Origin: Rhabdobacter roseus
GTDB lineage: Bacteria; Bacteroidota; Bacteroidia; Cytophagales; Spirosomataceae
NCBI RefSeq assembly: GCF_014202275.1
Contig: NZ_JACHGF010000007.1
Coordinates: 246,532 to 310,531 of the forward strand
Direction: 5' to 3'
Length of the DNA stretch: 64,000 nt
Each line of letters begins with the position of its first letter. Position 1 is the stretch's first letter. The notes below the pieces were generated by a model. That model did no database searches. It was not told the origin of the DNA and saw only the letters and a list, made by a program, of their open reading frames with translations. Shown here one piece after another: positions 9,720 to 18,053 of the stretch. A program made the position numbers and the translations under genes.

Positions 9720-9744
9720 CTAATCAAACGGAAATTTGACTGTT

Positions 9745-10020
9745 ATGCAAACCCAGATAGAAACCGAGGTTGAAATTCTTGAAGAAACCATTGAAACGGA
9801 AGTAAAATCGCTGGTAGTATTCAATGACGAAGTGAATACCTTCGATTGGGTAATTCAGACGTTGATCGAAGTATGTGAGCACGGCCCCGAGCAAGCGGAG
9901 CAATGTACGCTGATTATACACTTTAAGGGAAAATGTTCGGTAAAGGAGGGAGAGTTTGAAAAACTGGCACCCATGCGTAACGAAATTTGCCGGAGGGGTA
10001 TTTCTGCCGAAATTCTTTGA
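9745..10020 (+). CDS. clpS: ATP-dependent Clp protease adaptor ClpS
   Basis: 91 aa, the normal size. ClpS binds N-degron substrates and delivers them to ClpAP/ClpCP. The core reads VVFNDEVNTFDWVIQTL, corresponding to the family's NDD/NDE motif that contacts the N-terminal residue of the substrate. CEHGPEQAEQCTLIIHFKGKCSV follows, where the family has H-x-x-G. The first 20 residues are acidic and variable, as is usual. The ATG at 9745 is preferred to TTG at 9736. recR starts 33 bases downstream. Confidence 0.9.
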   Translation: MQTQIETEVEILEETIETEVKSLVVFNDEVNTFDWVIQTLIEVCEHGPEQAEQCTLIIHFKGKCSVKEGEFEKLAPMRNEICRRGISAEIL

Positions 10021-10052
10021 ATTAACCCGAACGCCTTACTTTTTTAGTGCCT

Positions 10053-10667
10053 ATGAATTATCCATCCCGGCTCATTGAGGATGCTGTAAATGAAATAGCG
10101 AAGCTACCTGGTATTGGAAAAAAAACCGCCCTACGGCTGGCTTTGCACTTACTCAAGCGCGACGAAGAACAAACCCGGGCCCTTTCGGATGCCCTTTTGT
10201 CTATGCGCACCCAAACCCAGTTTTGCCGCCAATGCCACAATATCGCCGACGGCGAGCTTTGTGCCATTTGTAGCAGTACCAAGCGCGACGCTTCCCTGAT
10301 TTGCGTAGTAGTAGATACCCGCGACGTGCTGGCCATCGAAAATACCAGCCAATACCACGGCCACTACCACGTACTGGGCGGGATCATCTCCCCGCTGGAA
10401 GGGATTGGCCCCGCCGATCTGCACATTGAGTCCCTGGTGCGGCGTTTGCAGCAAGCCTCCGAGCAGGAGCCCGTTCGGGAGATTATCCTGGCGCTGAGCC
10501 CTACCATGGAAGGCGATACGACGGCTTTTTATTTACAAAAAAAACTTAAACCTACCGGAGTAAAAGTAAGTACCATCGCCAGGGGTATCCCCATCGGTGG
10601 TGACCTTGAATACGCCGACGAGATCACCCTCGGGCGCAGTATCGTGAGCCGGGTGGCTTACGATTGA
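10053..10667 (+). CDS. recR: Recombination mediator protein RecR
   Basis: 204 aa, full length. RecR acts with RecF/RecO to load RecA at single-strand gaps. The N-terminal helix-hairpin-helix is LPGIGKKTALRL (around residues 19-30). The zinc finger C-x2-C...C-x2-C is CRQCHNIADGELCAIC (about 57-72). The Toprim domain follows with VVVDTRDVLAIE, and the Walker-like C-terminal motif is ARGIPIGGDLEYAD. ATG at 10053 gives MNYPSRLIE, the usual family start; a GTG two codons upstream is less likely. Confidence 0.96.
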   Translation: MNYPSRLIEDAVNEIAKLPGIGKKTALRLALHLLKRDEEQTRALSDALLSMRTQTQFCRQCHNIADGELCAICSSTKRDASLICVVVDTRDVLAIENTSQYHGHYHVLGGIISPLEGIGPADLHIESLVRRLQQASEQEPVREIILALSPTMEGDTTAFYLQKKLKPTGVKVSTIARGIPIGGDLEYADEITLGRSIVSRVAYD

Positions 10668-10695
10668 TTATCGTTTTTCCTAACCTTCAAGTACT

Positions 10696-11412
10696 ATGAA
10701 CCGTACCGAATTTTTACGTACGTTAGCGGGCACAACCCTGGCCGTGGGTGCCTTTGCCAGCCAAAGTTCCTGCCAGAGCTCTTCCAAAGAAACGGGCCTG
10801 ATGGCTCCCTATTCCCAGGCTCCCCTACCCTACGATTTTGCGGCCCTTGAGCCTAGCATCGACAAGGAAACCATGGAAATACACTACGGCAAGCACCATG
10901 CTACCTACGTGAGCAAGCTCAACGACGCGATCAAAGGTACCGAGTACGAGAAAATGTCGCTGGATGATATCATGAAAAAAGCCGGCAACGCCCCTGATGC
11001 CGTTCGTAACAACGGCGGCGGGCACTGGAACCATACGTTTTTCTGGGAAGTAATGGGCCCACAAAAGGGAGGTACCCCCGGCGGAGCCCTGGCCGAAGCC
11101 ATCAACGGGCAGTTTGGCTCTTTTGACCAATTTAAAGAAGCCTTCGGCAAAGAAGCCAGCGGCCGCTTTGGCTCCGGATGGGCCTGGCTGGTGGTACAGA
11201 ACGGCAAACTGGCCGTTGGCTCAACCCCTAACCAGGACAATCCCCTCATGGATGCGGTTGATCTGAAAGGTACCCCCGTTTTAGGGCTCGACGTATGGGA
11301 ACATGCGTATTACCTCAAGTACCAGAACAAACGTCCCGACTACATCGGGGCTTTCTGGGACGTAGTGAACTGGGACAAAGTGGCCGAGAAATTTGATAAG
11401 GTAAAGTCCTGA
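10696..11412 (+). CDS. sodA: Exported Fe/Mn superoxide dismutase
   Basis: 238 aa; converts superoxide to peroxide and oxygen. All four metal ligands are present: His63 (IHYGKHH), His113 (GHWNHTFFW), Asp199 and His203 ([10 protein letters not shown]). [13 protein letters not shown] and [10 protein letters not shown] look more Mn-type or cambialistic than strict Fe-type. Unlike cytosolic enzymes it carries about 35 extra N-terminal residues: a charged start, a hydrophobic stretch [12 protein letters not shown], and a Cys at residue 26 after SQSS. This suggests export, possibly as a lipoprotein, although the lipobox is imperfect. Function in the periplasm is inferred. It ends at a strong bidirectional terminator. 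Confidence 0.92.
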   Translation: MNRTEFLRTLAGTTLAVGAFASQSSCQSSSKETGLMAPYSQAPLPYDFAALEPSIDKETMEIHYGKHHATYVSKLNDAIKGTEYEKMSLDDIMKKAGNAPDAVRNNGGGHWNHTFFWEVMGPQKGGTPGGALAEAINGQFGSFDQFKEAFGKEASGRFGSGWAWLVVQNGKLAVGSTPNQDNPLMDAVDLKGTPVLGLDVWEHAYYLKYQNKRPDYIGAFWDVVNWDKVAEKFDKVKS

Positions 11413-11424
11413 TGGGCTGCTTCC

Positions 11425-11490
11425 AGGTACTTTAAAAAAAAGAAAACCCTCGTCGCTGCTGACGAGGGTTTTCTTTTTTTTAAAGTACCT
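11425..11490. terminator. Bidirectional terminator, perfect 30-bp stem ending in GTAC motifs
   Basis: The arms 11425-11454 and 11461-11490 are exact reverse complements, with loop GCTGCT. The GC-rich core CCCTCGTC is flanked by long A and T tracts, so it terminates sodA rightward and the TPR gene leftward. The outermost bases of the arms are AGGTACTTT and AAAGTACCT. Confidence 0.92.
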
Positions 11491-11512
11491 ACGAATGCTT
11501 CCGGATCAGGTA

Positions 11513-12865
11513 CTAGTTGCAATAGTCACTGATCACTTTATAGGCAGGCGTGTAGCCTAGCTCACCGGCTTTGCTGAGGTCCAGGCAGCCGCCGTTGACA
11601 TCGCCCAGGCTATGCTTGACAATCCCCCGCACGTAAAAGGCTTCGGAATGCCCGGCTTTGAGCTTAATGGCACTGCTGCAATCCAGGATGGCCCCCATTT
11701 GATCGCCCGTGGCCGACTTCACCAGCCCCCGCGAAAAGTAGGCGTCCGAGTAGGTAGGGTCAAGCTCCACGGCGCTATTCATGTCCTGGATGGCCCCTTT
11801 GGCATCGCCACTTTTGCTTTTACTCAACCCCCGGATAAAGTAGGCCTCGGCGCGCTCTTGCGACAGCGGGTTAATCTTCACCTGCTCTTGTACCTGCCCG
11901 CGCAGGGCGTCCAGCACACTACGGTTAATGGGCCCCATGTACACAATCTTCTTTGGATCAGTCGTATACGAATTATTAATTTCTACCGCTCTGGTTAAGT
12001 CCAGGATCGCGCCCCGCTGGTCGCCCAGCTTGCTCTTGGCAAAGCCCCGCCCGTAGTACGACTCATAGCTGTTGGGATTTACCTGCAATGCCTTGTCGTA
12101 GTCGGCAATGGCCCCGCTGAAGTCATCTACCTTGGCTTTGGCGAAGCCCCGGTATCCGTAGGCCAAGCCGTCTTCAGGATTCAGCTCGATGGCCTTGGTG
12201 TAATCGCCGATAGCGCCTTTGTAGTCGCCCAGTTTAATTTTTGCGTAGGCCCGCCCGGCATAAGCGCCCGAGCGCTTCGGGTTCAGGTCAATTACCCGCG
12301 AAAAATCCGCCAGGCAACCGGCGTAATCCTCCAGTTGTTGCTTGCTGCTACCGCGGGCGTACAAGGCCAGCACGTCATTCGGATCCAGCGTAGTAGCCTT
12401 GTTAAAATCTTCCATGGCTCCCCGCTGGTTGTCCAGCTTGGCGCGGCTTACGCCCCGGTTGTAGTACGACTTGGCATCGTCGGGGTTTAGCTCAATAGCC
12501 CGGGTATAATCCTGAACCGCCGAGCGGTGATCGTCCTGCATACTTTTGCTGACGCCCCGGCTTTGGTAGTATACCGCTTCTTTGGAATTTATTTCAATGG
12601 CCCGATCGTAATCGATGATGGCCCCCCGGTGGTCCTTGAGGTTGGCCTTGGCTAGTCCGCGGTTAAAAAAACTGGGGGCGTGGTCGGGATTCATGGCCAC
12701 TACGGCACTGTACGATTGCAAAGCACCGGCAAAATCACCCGCCCGCGCCTTGGTATTGCCTTCATCAAAATACTCAGCCGCTGAACGCTGAGCCTGCACC
12801 GGGTTTGCAATACCCACCCACAAAGTTGGAATGGTAATACTAAGCACTAGTAAAAACTTTTTCAT
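11513..12865 (-). CDS. Secreted TPR-repeat protein
   Basis: 450 aa. The signal peptide is residues 1-25 (ends VQAQ). The rest is a run of about 11 tetratricopeptide repeats of 34 residues. Each carries the pattern G..K...GD..GAI.DY..AI.LNP....AY..RG, with the Sel1-like glycine-rich turn (for example AYAKIKLGDYKGAIGDYTKA). One insertion breaks the register near residues 300-335 (YTTDPKKIVYMGPINRS). It probably acts as a periplasmic or surface protein-interaction scaffold; the partner is unknown. A Cys near the end (GGCLDLS) and the final Cys are present. Many similar TPR proteins of Bacteroidota have no assigned role. Confidence 0.85.
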   Translation of the reverse strand: MKKFLLVLSITIPTLWVGIANPVQAQRSAAEYFDEGNTKARAGDFAGALQSYSAVVAMNPDHAPSFFNRGLAKANLKDHRGAIIDYDRAIEINSKEAVYYQSRGVSKSMQDDHRSAVQDYTRAIELNPDDAKSYYNRGVSRAKLDNQRGAMEDFNKATTLDPNDVLALYARGSSKQQLEDYAGCLADFSRVIDLNPKRSGAYAGRAYAKIKLGDYKGAIGDYTKAIELNPEDGLAYGYRGFAKAKVDDFSGAIADYDKALQVNPNSYESYYGRGFAKSKLGDQRGAILDLTRAVEINNSYTTDPKKIVYMGPINRSVLDALRGQVQEQVKINPLSQERAEAYFIRGLSKSKSGDAKGAIQDMNSAVELDPTYSDAYFSRGLVKSATGDQMGAILDCSSAIKLKAGHSEAFYVRGIVKHSLGDVNGGCLDLSKAGELGYTPAYKVISDYCN

Positions 12866-13302
12866 GAAAAATTCGAGGAGGATGGTTATAGAAAACGGAT
12901 TTTAAGGAAATAGACCTTAAAATTATTCAAATTCAGATGCCGGGACAAAGGTTCTTGGATTAATTTTTCGCTGACTCAACTAGTTGTCAATTCTTTACCG
13001 GCCAAATTCACTCACGCCATGCCAGTTAGGTTTCCTCTGAGCCACGTACGGGCAAATATCGGCCCGGCTCCTGCGTTAAAATAGGAGTAGCTAAGAACCC
13101 GCAGCCGAACCCCAACCGACCAGGCATACCCTTACTAAAAAACTATTTAATGAGTACAAACGCGCAAATCACCAAATAAGTACCTGTATCATAACTCCTT
13201 AAGGCCTTATCGTCACCTCTGGCAGGCCGCTGTATGGAGAAAAGTCATTTGGGAATGAAGCCACGTTTGCTTAGTTTGTCACGCTAAACCCTGATTCGAC
13301 CT
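12866..13302. other. 437-base intergenic region between divergent genes
   Basis: Divergent upstream regions of the TPR gene and the 13303 gene. No ORF with support, no tRNA and no clear hairpin were seen. It contains only one RGTACY motif (near 13180), fewer than most gaps in this window. A near-match to the -7 box (TTAGTTTG, one mismatch) lies about 30 bases before the 13303 start. Confidence 0.5.
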
Positions 13303-13782
13303 ATGAACTTTGAAGATTTTTCGTTTGATCCTGAGGATGATTTCGATGCTCAGGGAGGCAGCCGCCAGCCCGGCGAAAGGCGGGACCGGGATGAAGTGTT
13401 TAGTTTGCCGATCATGAAAAAAGCCAAGGATATCTACCAAATCACGCGGGCCCTGGTGGAGCTGATCGACGAAGAGAAGGACGAATTCATGACCCGCCAG
13501 TTTATGCTGGAAAATGCGTCCCTGCTGGCCTCCAAAATTGCCGGTGCCGAAGGAGGAAATTTGTACTCACTCCGCATGGAAAACGCCGTCATCATCAAGC
13601 TCAACGCCCGCGAGCTCCTAACGCAGACGTCGGTACTGCTCATGGAAGAAAACGTGAATAAAGAGTACGTGGACCTGCTTCGGCAGGCCATCGAAGAGTT
13701 CCGGCTTCTCTTTATTGATTGGGTAAGTACCTTTGATAAGGGGAACGATATTCCCGATGGCTGGGGGAATCTTTTCGGTTGA
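13303..13782 (+). CDS. Conserved hypothetical protein, helical
   Basis: 159 aa, cytosolic. The first 35 residues are acidic and disordered (FDPEDDFDAQGG). The remainder is predicted all-helical: KKAKDIYQITRALVELIDEEKDEF, then MLENASLLASKIAGAEGG, then a central helix with LNARELLTQTSVLLMEENVNKEY, and a final amphipathic helix ending FIDWVSTFDKGNDIPDGWGNLFG. The layout is like a four-helix bundle. No enzymatic motif is visible and no function is assigned. Codon use is like its neighbours. Confidence 0.75.
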   Translation: MNFEDFSFDPEDDFDAQGGSRQPGERRDRDEVFSLPIMKKAKDIYQITRALVELIDEEKDEFMTRQFMLENASLLASKIAGAEGGNLYSLRMENAVIIKLNARELLTQTSVLLMEENVNKEYVDLLRQAIEEFRLLFIDWVSTFDKGNDIPDGWGNLFG

Positions 13783-13817
13783 TGGGCCGAAACAATTCCC
13801 TTTTCCACCGATAGTGG

Positions 13818-13825
13818 TACCTTTG
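13818..13825 (+). promoter_or_regulatory. -7 promoter box formed by a GTAC motif
   Basis: TACCTTTG (TAnnTTTG) lies inside GGTACCTTTG, 27 bases ahead of the thioredoxin-like gene. No TTG is found at the expected -33 position, so strength is uncertain. Confidence 0.4.
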
Positions 13826-13851
13826 TTGTGTTCACTTTTTAGCTTACTACC

Positions 13852-14403
13852 ATGAAACTAAACGGAAAAATCATACTCGTAGCGCTGCTGGCCATTTTGG
13901 CTTTTACGGCCTTGTATTATAGCTTCAAGACCGAAACCCAAAACGAAACGGCCACCCCTGCTACTTCCGATGAGTTTGCCGCCCTTCCGGCCAGCCAGGC
14001 GCTCAACCTGCCCGGCCTAACGGATCTTCAGGGGCAACCGGCGGCGCTGGAAACCAATAAGCTGGTTTTCCTGAACCTCTGGGCCACCTGGTGCGGCCCC
14101 TGCAACACCGAGATGCCCAGCATTCAGGCGCTGTACGAAAAGTACAAGAGCCATCCCAAAATGGCTTTTTACATCGTGTCCGACGAGGATGCCGGTACGG
14201 TGCAGCCTTTTATTGAGCGCAAAGGCTACCAACTACCTTTCTACCGCTTCGCCGGGAACTACCCCGCCGAGCTGAACGGTAACGCTATTCCCCGTACGTA
14301 CCTCCTCCGCGACGGCAAAGTGATTGCCCAGGAAGTAGGAGCCGTACGCTGGGACGATCCGCAGGTGGTCACTTTTATTGAAGAACAACTCAAAACCCTC
14401 TAG
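13852..14403 (+). CDS. TlpA/ResA-like membrane-anchored thioredoxin
   Basis: 183 aa. A single N-terminal hydrophobic helix (residues 7-24) anchors it in the inner membrane, with the domain facing the periplasm. The redox-active site is WATWCGPCNTEMP (CxxC near residues 81-84). The later PRTYLLRDGKV provides the cis-proline region. It is probably a thiol reductase for cytochrome c maturation or other envelope proteins. Length and layout match TlpA-like proteins without the extra N-terminal domain common in Bacteroidota. It ends with its own terminator. Confidence 0.9.
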   Translation: MKLNGKIILVALLAILAFTALYYSFKTETQNETATPATSDEFAALPASQALNLPGLTDLQGQPAALETNKLVFLNLWATWCGPCNTEMPSIQALYEKYKSHPKMAFYIVSDEDAGTVQPFIERKGYQLPFYRFAGNYPAELNGNAIPRTYLLRDGKVIAQEVGAVRWDDPQVVTFIEEQLKTL

Positions 14404-14504
14404 AGAAGTAAAAGTACCTGCCGCTCTCCGGACTCAAAGTACCTGGCGAGTTGGCTTGGGGTACTTTGGCTTGGAACAGAGGTACTTGAAAGTTTATTAA
14501 CACA

Positions 14505-14537
14505 AAAGGCCAGGCACTAAGCCTGACCTTTCTTTTT
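14505..14537 (+). terminator. Rho-independent terminator of the thioredoxin-like gene
   Basis: An 11-bp stem (14505-14515 with 14521-14531, one G-U pair), loop ACTAA, followed by TCTTTTT. Confidence 0.75.
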
Positions 14538-14566
14538 GTCTTTCGCCGCAATACCTGTTGCGTTCA

Positions 14567-14683
14567 TCAGATACCTAGTTCACGTAGGTAATCAACCATG
14601 GTGTAGGGTCTACGTTTGCGTACCAATACCGCCGCCGTACTCACTGCTAACGCCACTGGGAATAACCATAATGCTCTTTTCAT
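14567..14683 (-). CDS. Candidate small membrane protein (38 aa)
   Basis: ATG at 14683, TGA at 14567. It begins MKRALWLFPVALAVSTAAVL, a basic start plus one hydrophobic helix, then RKRRPYTMVDYLRELGI. The upstream sequence is AT-rich (promoter-like), and the ORF sits alone between the terminator at 14505 and the AT-rich gap. No homologue is recognised. It could be a real short membrane protein or a chance ORF; the clean signal-anchor layout favours the former. Confidence 0.4.
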   Translation of the reverse strand: MKRALWLFPVALAVSTAAVLVRKRRPYTMVDYLRELGI

Positions 14684-14863
14684 ACCATTTTTTCGTTGAA
14701 TAATTAAATTTTAATAGGAATAGGCTAATAGCAGTGCATTAATGCGAATTTTCGCTATATATTTCTAACGCAGAAATACCCGTTTTGTTCCATATTATTC
14801 CTTTTATTTTCATAAAATTTAGTTACCGAAAAACAAAGCCCAGGTGAGCCCAAGCAGGTGATG

Positions 14864-14926
14864 TACCAAAGTACCTGCGCTGGTACCTTACTGCTAAGTA
14901 CCCTGGGGTAGCTACCCGCAAGTACC
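14864..14926. repeat. Dense cluster of GTAC motifs
   Basis: Four RGTACY sites (at 14870, 14882, 14897 and 14921) and one TGTACC lie within 63 non-coding bases downstream of the BtuF-like gene. GGTACCTTA and TAAGTACC can pair imperfectly. Confidence 0.6.
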
Positions 14927-14982
14927 TAAGGGCAAGCCTAATCACCGCAGGGTGAGTCAGAAAGTGGGAGAATTCAGGACGA

Positions 14983-15777
14983 TCAAAGGGAAGATCGTAG
15001 GTGGCGGAGGTAGCTGGGGGTACGAAGCAAGCGGCTGCCATACCAGCTAAACAGCTCGCCATCCACCAGCTTTACGCTGGCGTGCGGGCAGATCTGTCGG
15101 AGCTCGGTCAGGTGCTTTTCTTTAAACGGATAAGGCTCCGAAGACAGAAAAACAACCTCCGGCTGGGCCTGCCGCAGCTCTTCGGCCGTGCACGTGGGGT
15201 AGCGCTGCTGCTGGGCAAACGCGTTCGTAAAGCCCGCTTTTTCGAGCAGGTGATGAATAAAGGTGTCAGCGGCGGCCACCATCCAGGGCTTTCGCCAGAT
15301 CAGGTAGGCCACGCGGCGGCGCTGAAGCTGGCTGATCTGCTCGCTGGCCAGCTCGGCGAAGCGTTCTTCTATTTTGGAGGCAATCCAGTGCGCGCTGGCT
15401 TCTTTATCCACCAAAGTACCCAGGGCCCGCATCATCTGACCGGCGGCGGGGAGGTCGCGGACGTCGGAGGTCCACACCGGGAAATCCCGGCGCAGCTGCT
15501 CGATAGCCTCCTGCGTGTTTTCTTCCTTATTGCCAATGATCAGGTCCGGCGCGAGCGCCCGTACCAAGGCCAGATCCACGTCTTTGGTACCGCCTACCAC
15601 GGCTTTGTGACGCACCTTCGACTCCGGATACCGGCAGTACTTCGTCAGGCCAACTACCTCGGCGTTCAGGCCCAGGTCAAAGAGCAGCTCGGTTTGGGAA
15701 GGCACCAGCGACACCACGCGCTGGGGAGGTACTTCCAGGTAGATGTCGTGGCCGGTCTGGTCGGTAAAGGTCTGCAT
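14983..15777 (-). CDS. BtuF-like metal/cobalamin-binding protein
   Basis: 264 aa of the helical-backbone metal-receptor family (periplasmic binding protein fold III). Typical stretches are PQRVVSLVPSQTELLFDLGL near residue 18, APDLIIGNKEENTQE, and a C-terminal PEVVFLSSEPYPFKEKH. No signal peptide is visible: the protein starts directly with MQTFTDQTGHD. That is common for the shorter Bacteroidota versions, so it may be cytoplasmic or use a different route. Relatives bind vitamin B12 or siderophores, and the ligand is not predictable. No ABC transporter genes are adjacent. Confidence 0.8.
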   Translation of the reverse strand: MQTFTDQTGHDIYLEVPPQRVVSLVPSQTELLFDLGLNAEVVGLTKYCRYPESKVRHKAVVGGTKDVDLALVRALAPDLIIGNKEENTQEAIEQLRRDFPVWTSDVRDLPAAGQMMRALGTLVDKEASAHWIASKIEERFAELASEQISQLQRRRVAYLIWRKPWMVAAADTFIHHLLEKAGFTNAFAQQQRYPTCTAEELRQAQPEVVFLSSEPYPFKEKHLTELRQICPHASVKLVDGELFSWYGSRLLRTPSYLRHLRSSL

Positions 15778-15873
15778 ACGGAGGTACTTTGAAAGGACGA
15801 AACGGAAGCCTGAAAGGTACTTCGCCCGCCCGTTGTGATAGGAAAACGAGGGGCGGGCGAAGTTATTTACCTA

Positions 15874-16944
15874 CTATTTGATGTACCGGAAATCCTCGTT
15901 GCCTTGCAGGCGCAGCAGCGTTTCGTACATGAGCTTAATCACGTTCTGGACGTCTTCCTTGTGTACCATTTCCACGGTGGTGTGCATGTACTTCAGCGGC
16001 AGCGAGATCAGCGCCGAAGCAATGCCCTCCGTCGAGTACGCAAAGGCGTCGGTGTCGGTACCGGTGGAGCGGCTCACGGCCTGGCGCTGGTAGGGAAACT
16101 TTTGGTCTTCGGCTACCTGAATGAGCAGGTCGCGGACGTTGTTTTGCACCGCCGGGCCGTAGCAAATCACCGGGCCACCGCCGCAGCGCAGGTCGCCCTG
16201 CTCCTTTTTATTGTACATCGGCGACTGCGTGTCGTGCGTCACGTCGGTACAGATGGCCAGGTCGGGCTTCAGGCGGCGCGAGATCATCTCGGCCCCGCGC
16301 AGGCCTATTTCTTCCTGCACGGCATTCACCACGTATAGCGTGTAGGGTAATTTCACCTTATTTTCGTGCAGCTGGCGAGCTACTTCCGCAATCATGAAGC
16401 CGCCCATGCGGTTGTCGAGCGCCCGGCCTACGTAGTAGCGGCCGTTCATTTCGGTGAGGCCGTCGGCAAAGGTAGCCACGGTACCTACGTGGATTCCCAT
16501 CTCAAGTACCTCGTCTTTTTTGCTGGCTCCCACGTCGATGAAGAGCTCATGTACCTTAGGTACCTGGTCTTTGGCAATGTCGCGCACGTGAATGGCCGGC
16601 CAGCCAAATACCCCCGGCACGGTACCCTTGCCGGTGTGCAGGTTTACGCGCATGGAGGGCGCAATGGCCGCGTCGGAGCCGCCGTTGCGGCGCACGTAGA
16701 TGAAGCCGTCGTCGGAAATGTAATTGACGAACCAGGAAATTTCGTCGGAGTGGGCCTCGATCACAACCTTGTAGGGCTGGTCGGGATTGATGACGCCCAC
16801 CACCGAGCCGTACACGTCCACGATGGTTTCGTCGATGTAAGGTTTGAGGTAATCCAGCCAAATCTGCTGGCCCGACGACTCGAAGCCCGTCGGGGAGGCG
16901 TTGTTGAGGTACTTATAAAGGAACTCTTTACTTTGATCGGCCAT
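15874..16944 (-). CDS. M42 family metallopeptidase (glutamyl aminopeptidase / endoglucanase-M type)
   Basis: 356 aa, the usual length. A dinuclear-metal aminopeptidase, normally a dodecameric tetrahedral particle that trims peptides in the cytoplasm. Metal and catalytic residues are visible in VIEAHSDEISW (His and Asp near residue 64), GRALDNRMGG (Asp), VQEEIGLRGAE (the Glu-Glu pair), ICTDVTHDT and MHTTVEMVHKED (C-terminal His). No signal peptide. The gene stands alone, with the large hairpin at 17007-17060 upstream. Confidence 0.92.
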   Translation of the reverse strand: MADQSKEFLYKYLNNASPTGFESSGQQIWLDYLKPYIDETIVDVYGSVVGVINPDQPYKVVIEAHSDEISWFVNYISDDGFIYVRRNGGSDAAIAPSMRVNLHTGKGTVPGVFGWPAIHVRDIAKDQVPKVHELFIDVGASKKDEVLEMGIHVGTVATFADGLTEMNGRYYVGRALDNRMGGFMIAEVARQLHENKVKLPYTLYVVNAVQEEIGLRGAEMISRRLKPDLAICTDVTHDTQSPMYNKKEQGDLRCGGGPVICYGPAVQNNVRDLLIQVAEDQKFPYQRQAVSRSTGTDTDAFAYSTEGIASALISLPLKYMHTTVEMVHKEDVQNVIKLMYETLLRLQGNEDFRYIK

Positions 16945-17006
16945 AACGCGTAATACAGATTAAATGGTTTTTACAAATAACCATTTTTCTGTCGAAGAAT
17001 TCAACC

Positions 17007-17060
17007 CAAGGTACCTGCCGGGGGTACTTATTCGCCAAAGTACCCTCGGCAGGTACCTTG
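17007..17060 (-). terminator. Large inverted repeat with two GTAC motifs per arm
   Basis: A 23-bp stem (17007-17029 with 17038-17060, one G-T pair) and 8-base loop begin two bases after the stop of the outer-membrane protein gene. Each arm carries GGTACC and a second GTAC site at the loop end. There is no T-tract, so it is either a terminator lacking a U-run, an mRNA-stabilising hairpin, or a DNA-level structure. Confidence 0.6.
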
Positions 17061-17061
17061 C

Positions 17062-17853
17062 CTAGCGCCAACCCGCGCCCCGCGCCGAGAAGTGGTAGGT
17101 AAGGCCCAAGGTACCAAAGTTGATCAGCGAAAAATTATATATATCGTCGGTATTAGCTCCACCTTCCAAGATCCGGTAGCCTACTTTTACCGCCAGGCTT
17201 GGGCGAATAAGGTAATTGACGCCCCCAAAGAAATCAAAGGCCCGGCCCTGGTCAAAGGGTGGACGCGCCAGGCCGTCGCCTTCTAGCACCACGCCCAGCC
17301 GCTGGGTTGGCAGCCAGTTGAGGTATACATTCAGCAACGGAACCACACCAAGGTTGTCGTAGGCGGTGGTACGTTCGCCCTGCTGGAGCCGGATCTGGGC
17401 CTGCCGCACCAGACCCGACACCCCCGCCCCAAAGCGTAGGCGCTCCCGCCGCACAAAGTCGTAGCGGTAGGTGAGCCGGTAGGTATTGAAGAGGTACCTG
17501 GTGCGTAAATCGGGATTGGGGCTGAAGCTCACGCCGTTGAACTGAATGGGCGTGGACAGAGTACTCCGGGCCTGGGCGTCGAGCTTGAGCGGCGCGGCCG
17601 TAACAAATACCGAGTGGCGGTCGTTGAACAAGTACCCTATCTTGCCCCGGAAGTAGGGCACGGCTTTTACCTCAAAATCAAGCCCGAAGGCGTTGAACTC
17701 AGTACCGCCGGAGCTAGGTATCCGGACGTCATTATAAGGCCCCTTGAAGGCGCCACCGCCCTCCAAGTCCAGAATTAGCTGGGCTTGGGCCGAAGAGAAA
17801 GTACCTACTCCATATAGCAAGAGCGGCAGGAAAGTACGCAGGTAGTGTTTCAT
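17062..17853 (-). CDS. Putative outer-membrane beta-barrel protein
   Basis: 263 aa. The signal peptide MKHYLRTFLPLLLYGVGTFSSAQAQ ends at residue 25. The mature protein alternates polar and hydrophobic residues in many short strands (for example RTRYLFNTYRLTYRYDFV, RLRFGAGVSGLVRQAQIRL, LAVKVGYRILEGG) and ends LGLTYHFSARGAGWR. It is consistent with a small 8-12 stranded barrel of the OmpW/OmpA-like type, of unknown cargo. The start at 17853 is chosen because it gives the signal peptide; an open frame runs 58 codons further upstream but is not signal-like. Confidence 0.7.
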   Translation of the reverse strand: MKHYLRTFLPLLLYGVGTFSSAQAQLILDLEGGGAFKGPYNDVRIPSSGGTEFNAFGLDFEVKAVPYFRGKIGYLFNDRHSVFVTAAPLKLDAQARSTLSTPIQFNGVSFSPNPDLRTRYLFNTYRLTYRYDFVRRERLRFGAGVSGLVRQAQIRLQQGERTTAYDNLGVVPLLNVYLNWLPTQRLGVVLEGDGLARPPFDQGRAFDFFGGVNYLIRPSLAVKVGYRILEGGANTDDIYNFSLINFGTLGLTYHFSARGAGWR

Positions 17854-18053
17854 GGATTTTTTATAAAAAATGAGTACCAATTTTTGATGAAAGTATTTCA
17901 CAAAAGATCGTACCCAACTACCTTTACATGGCTTTTGGCCAAAGAAATTATTTTGTTCCAGACCCGCTAAGTACCCTCTAACAACAATTTTTGGGCTCGG
18001 CTTTGGAATTGAAAAGGCTTCCTCCAATATTTACCTAAAAAATAGAGTACGCC

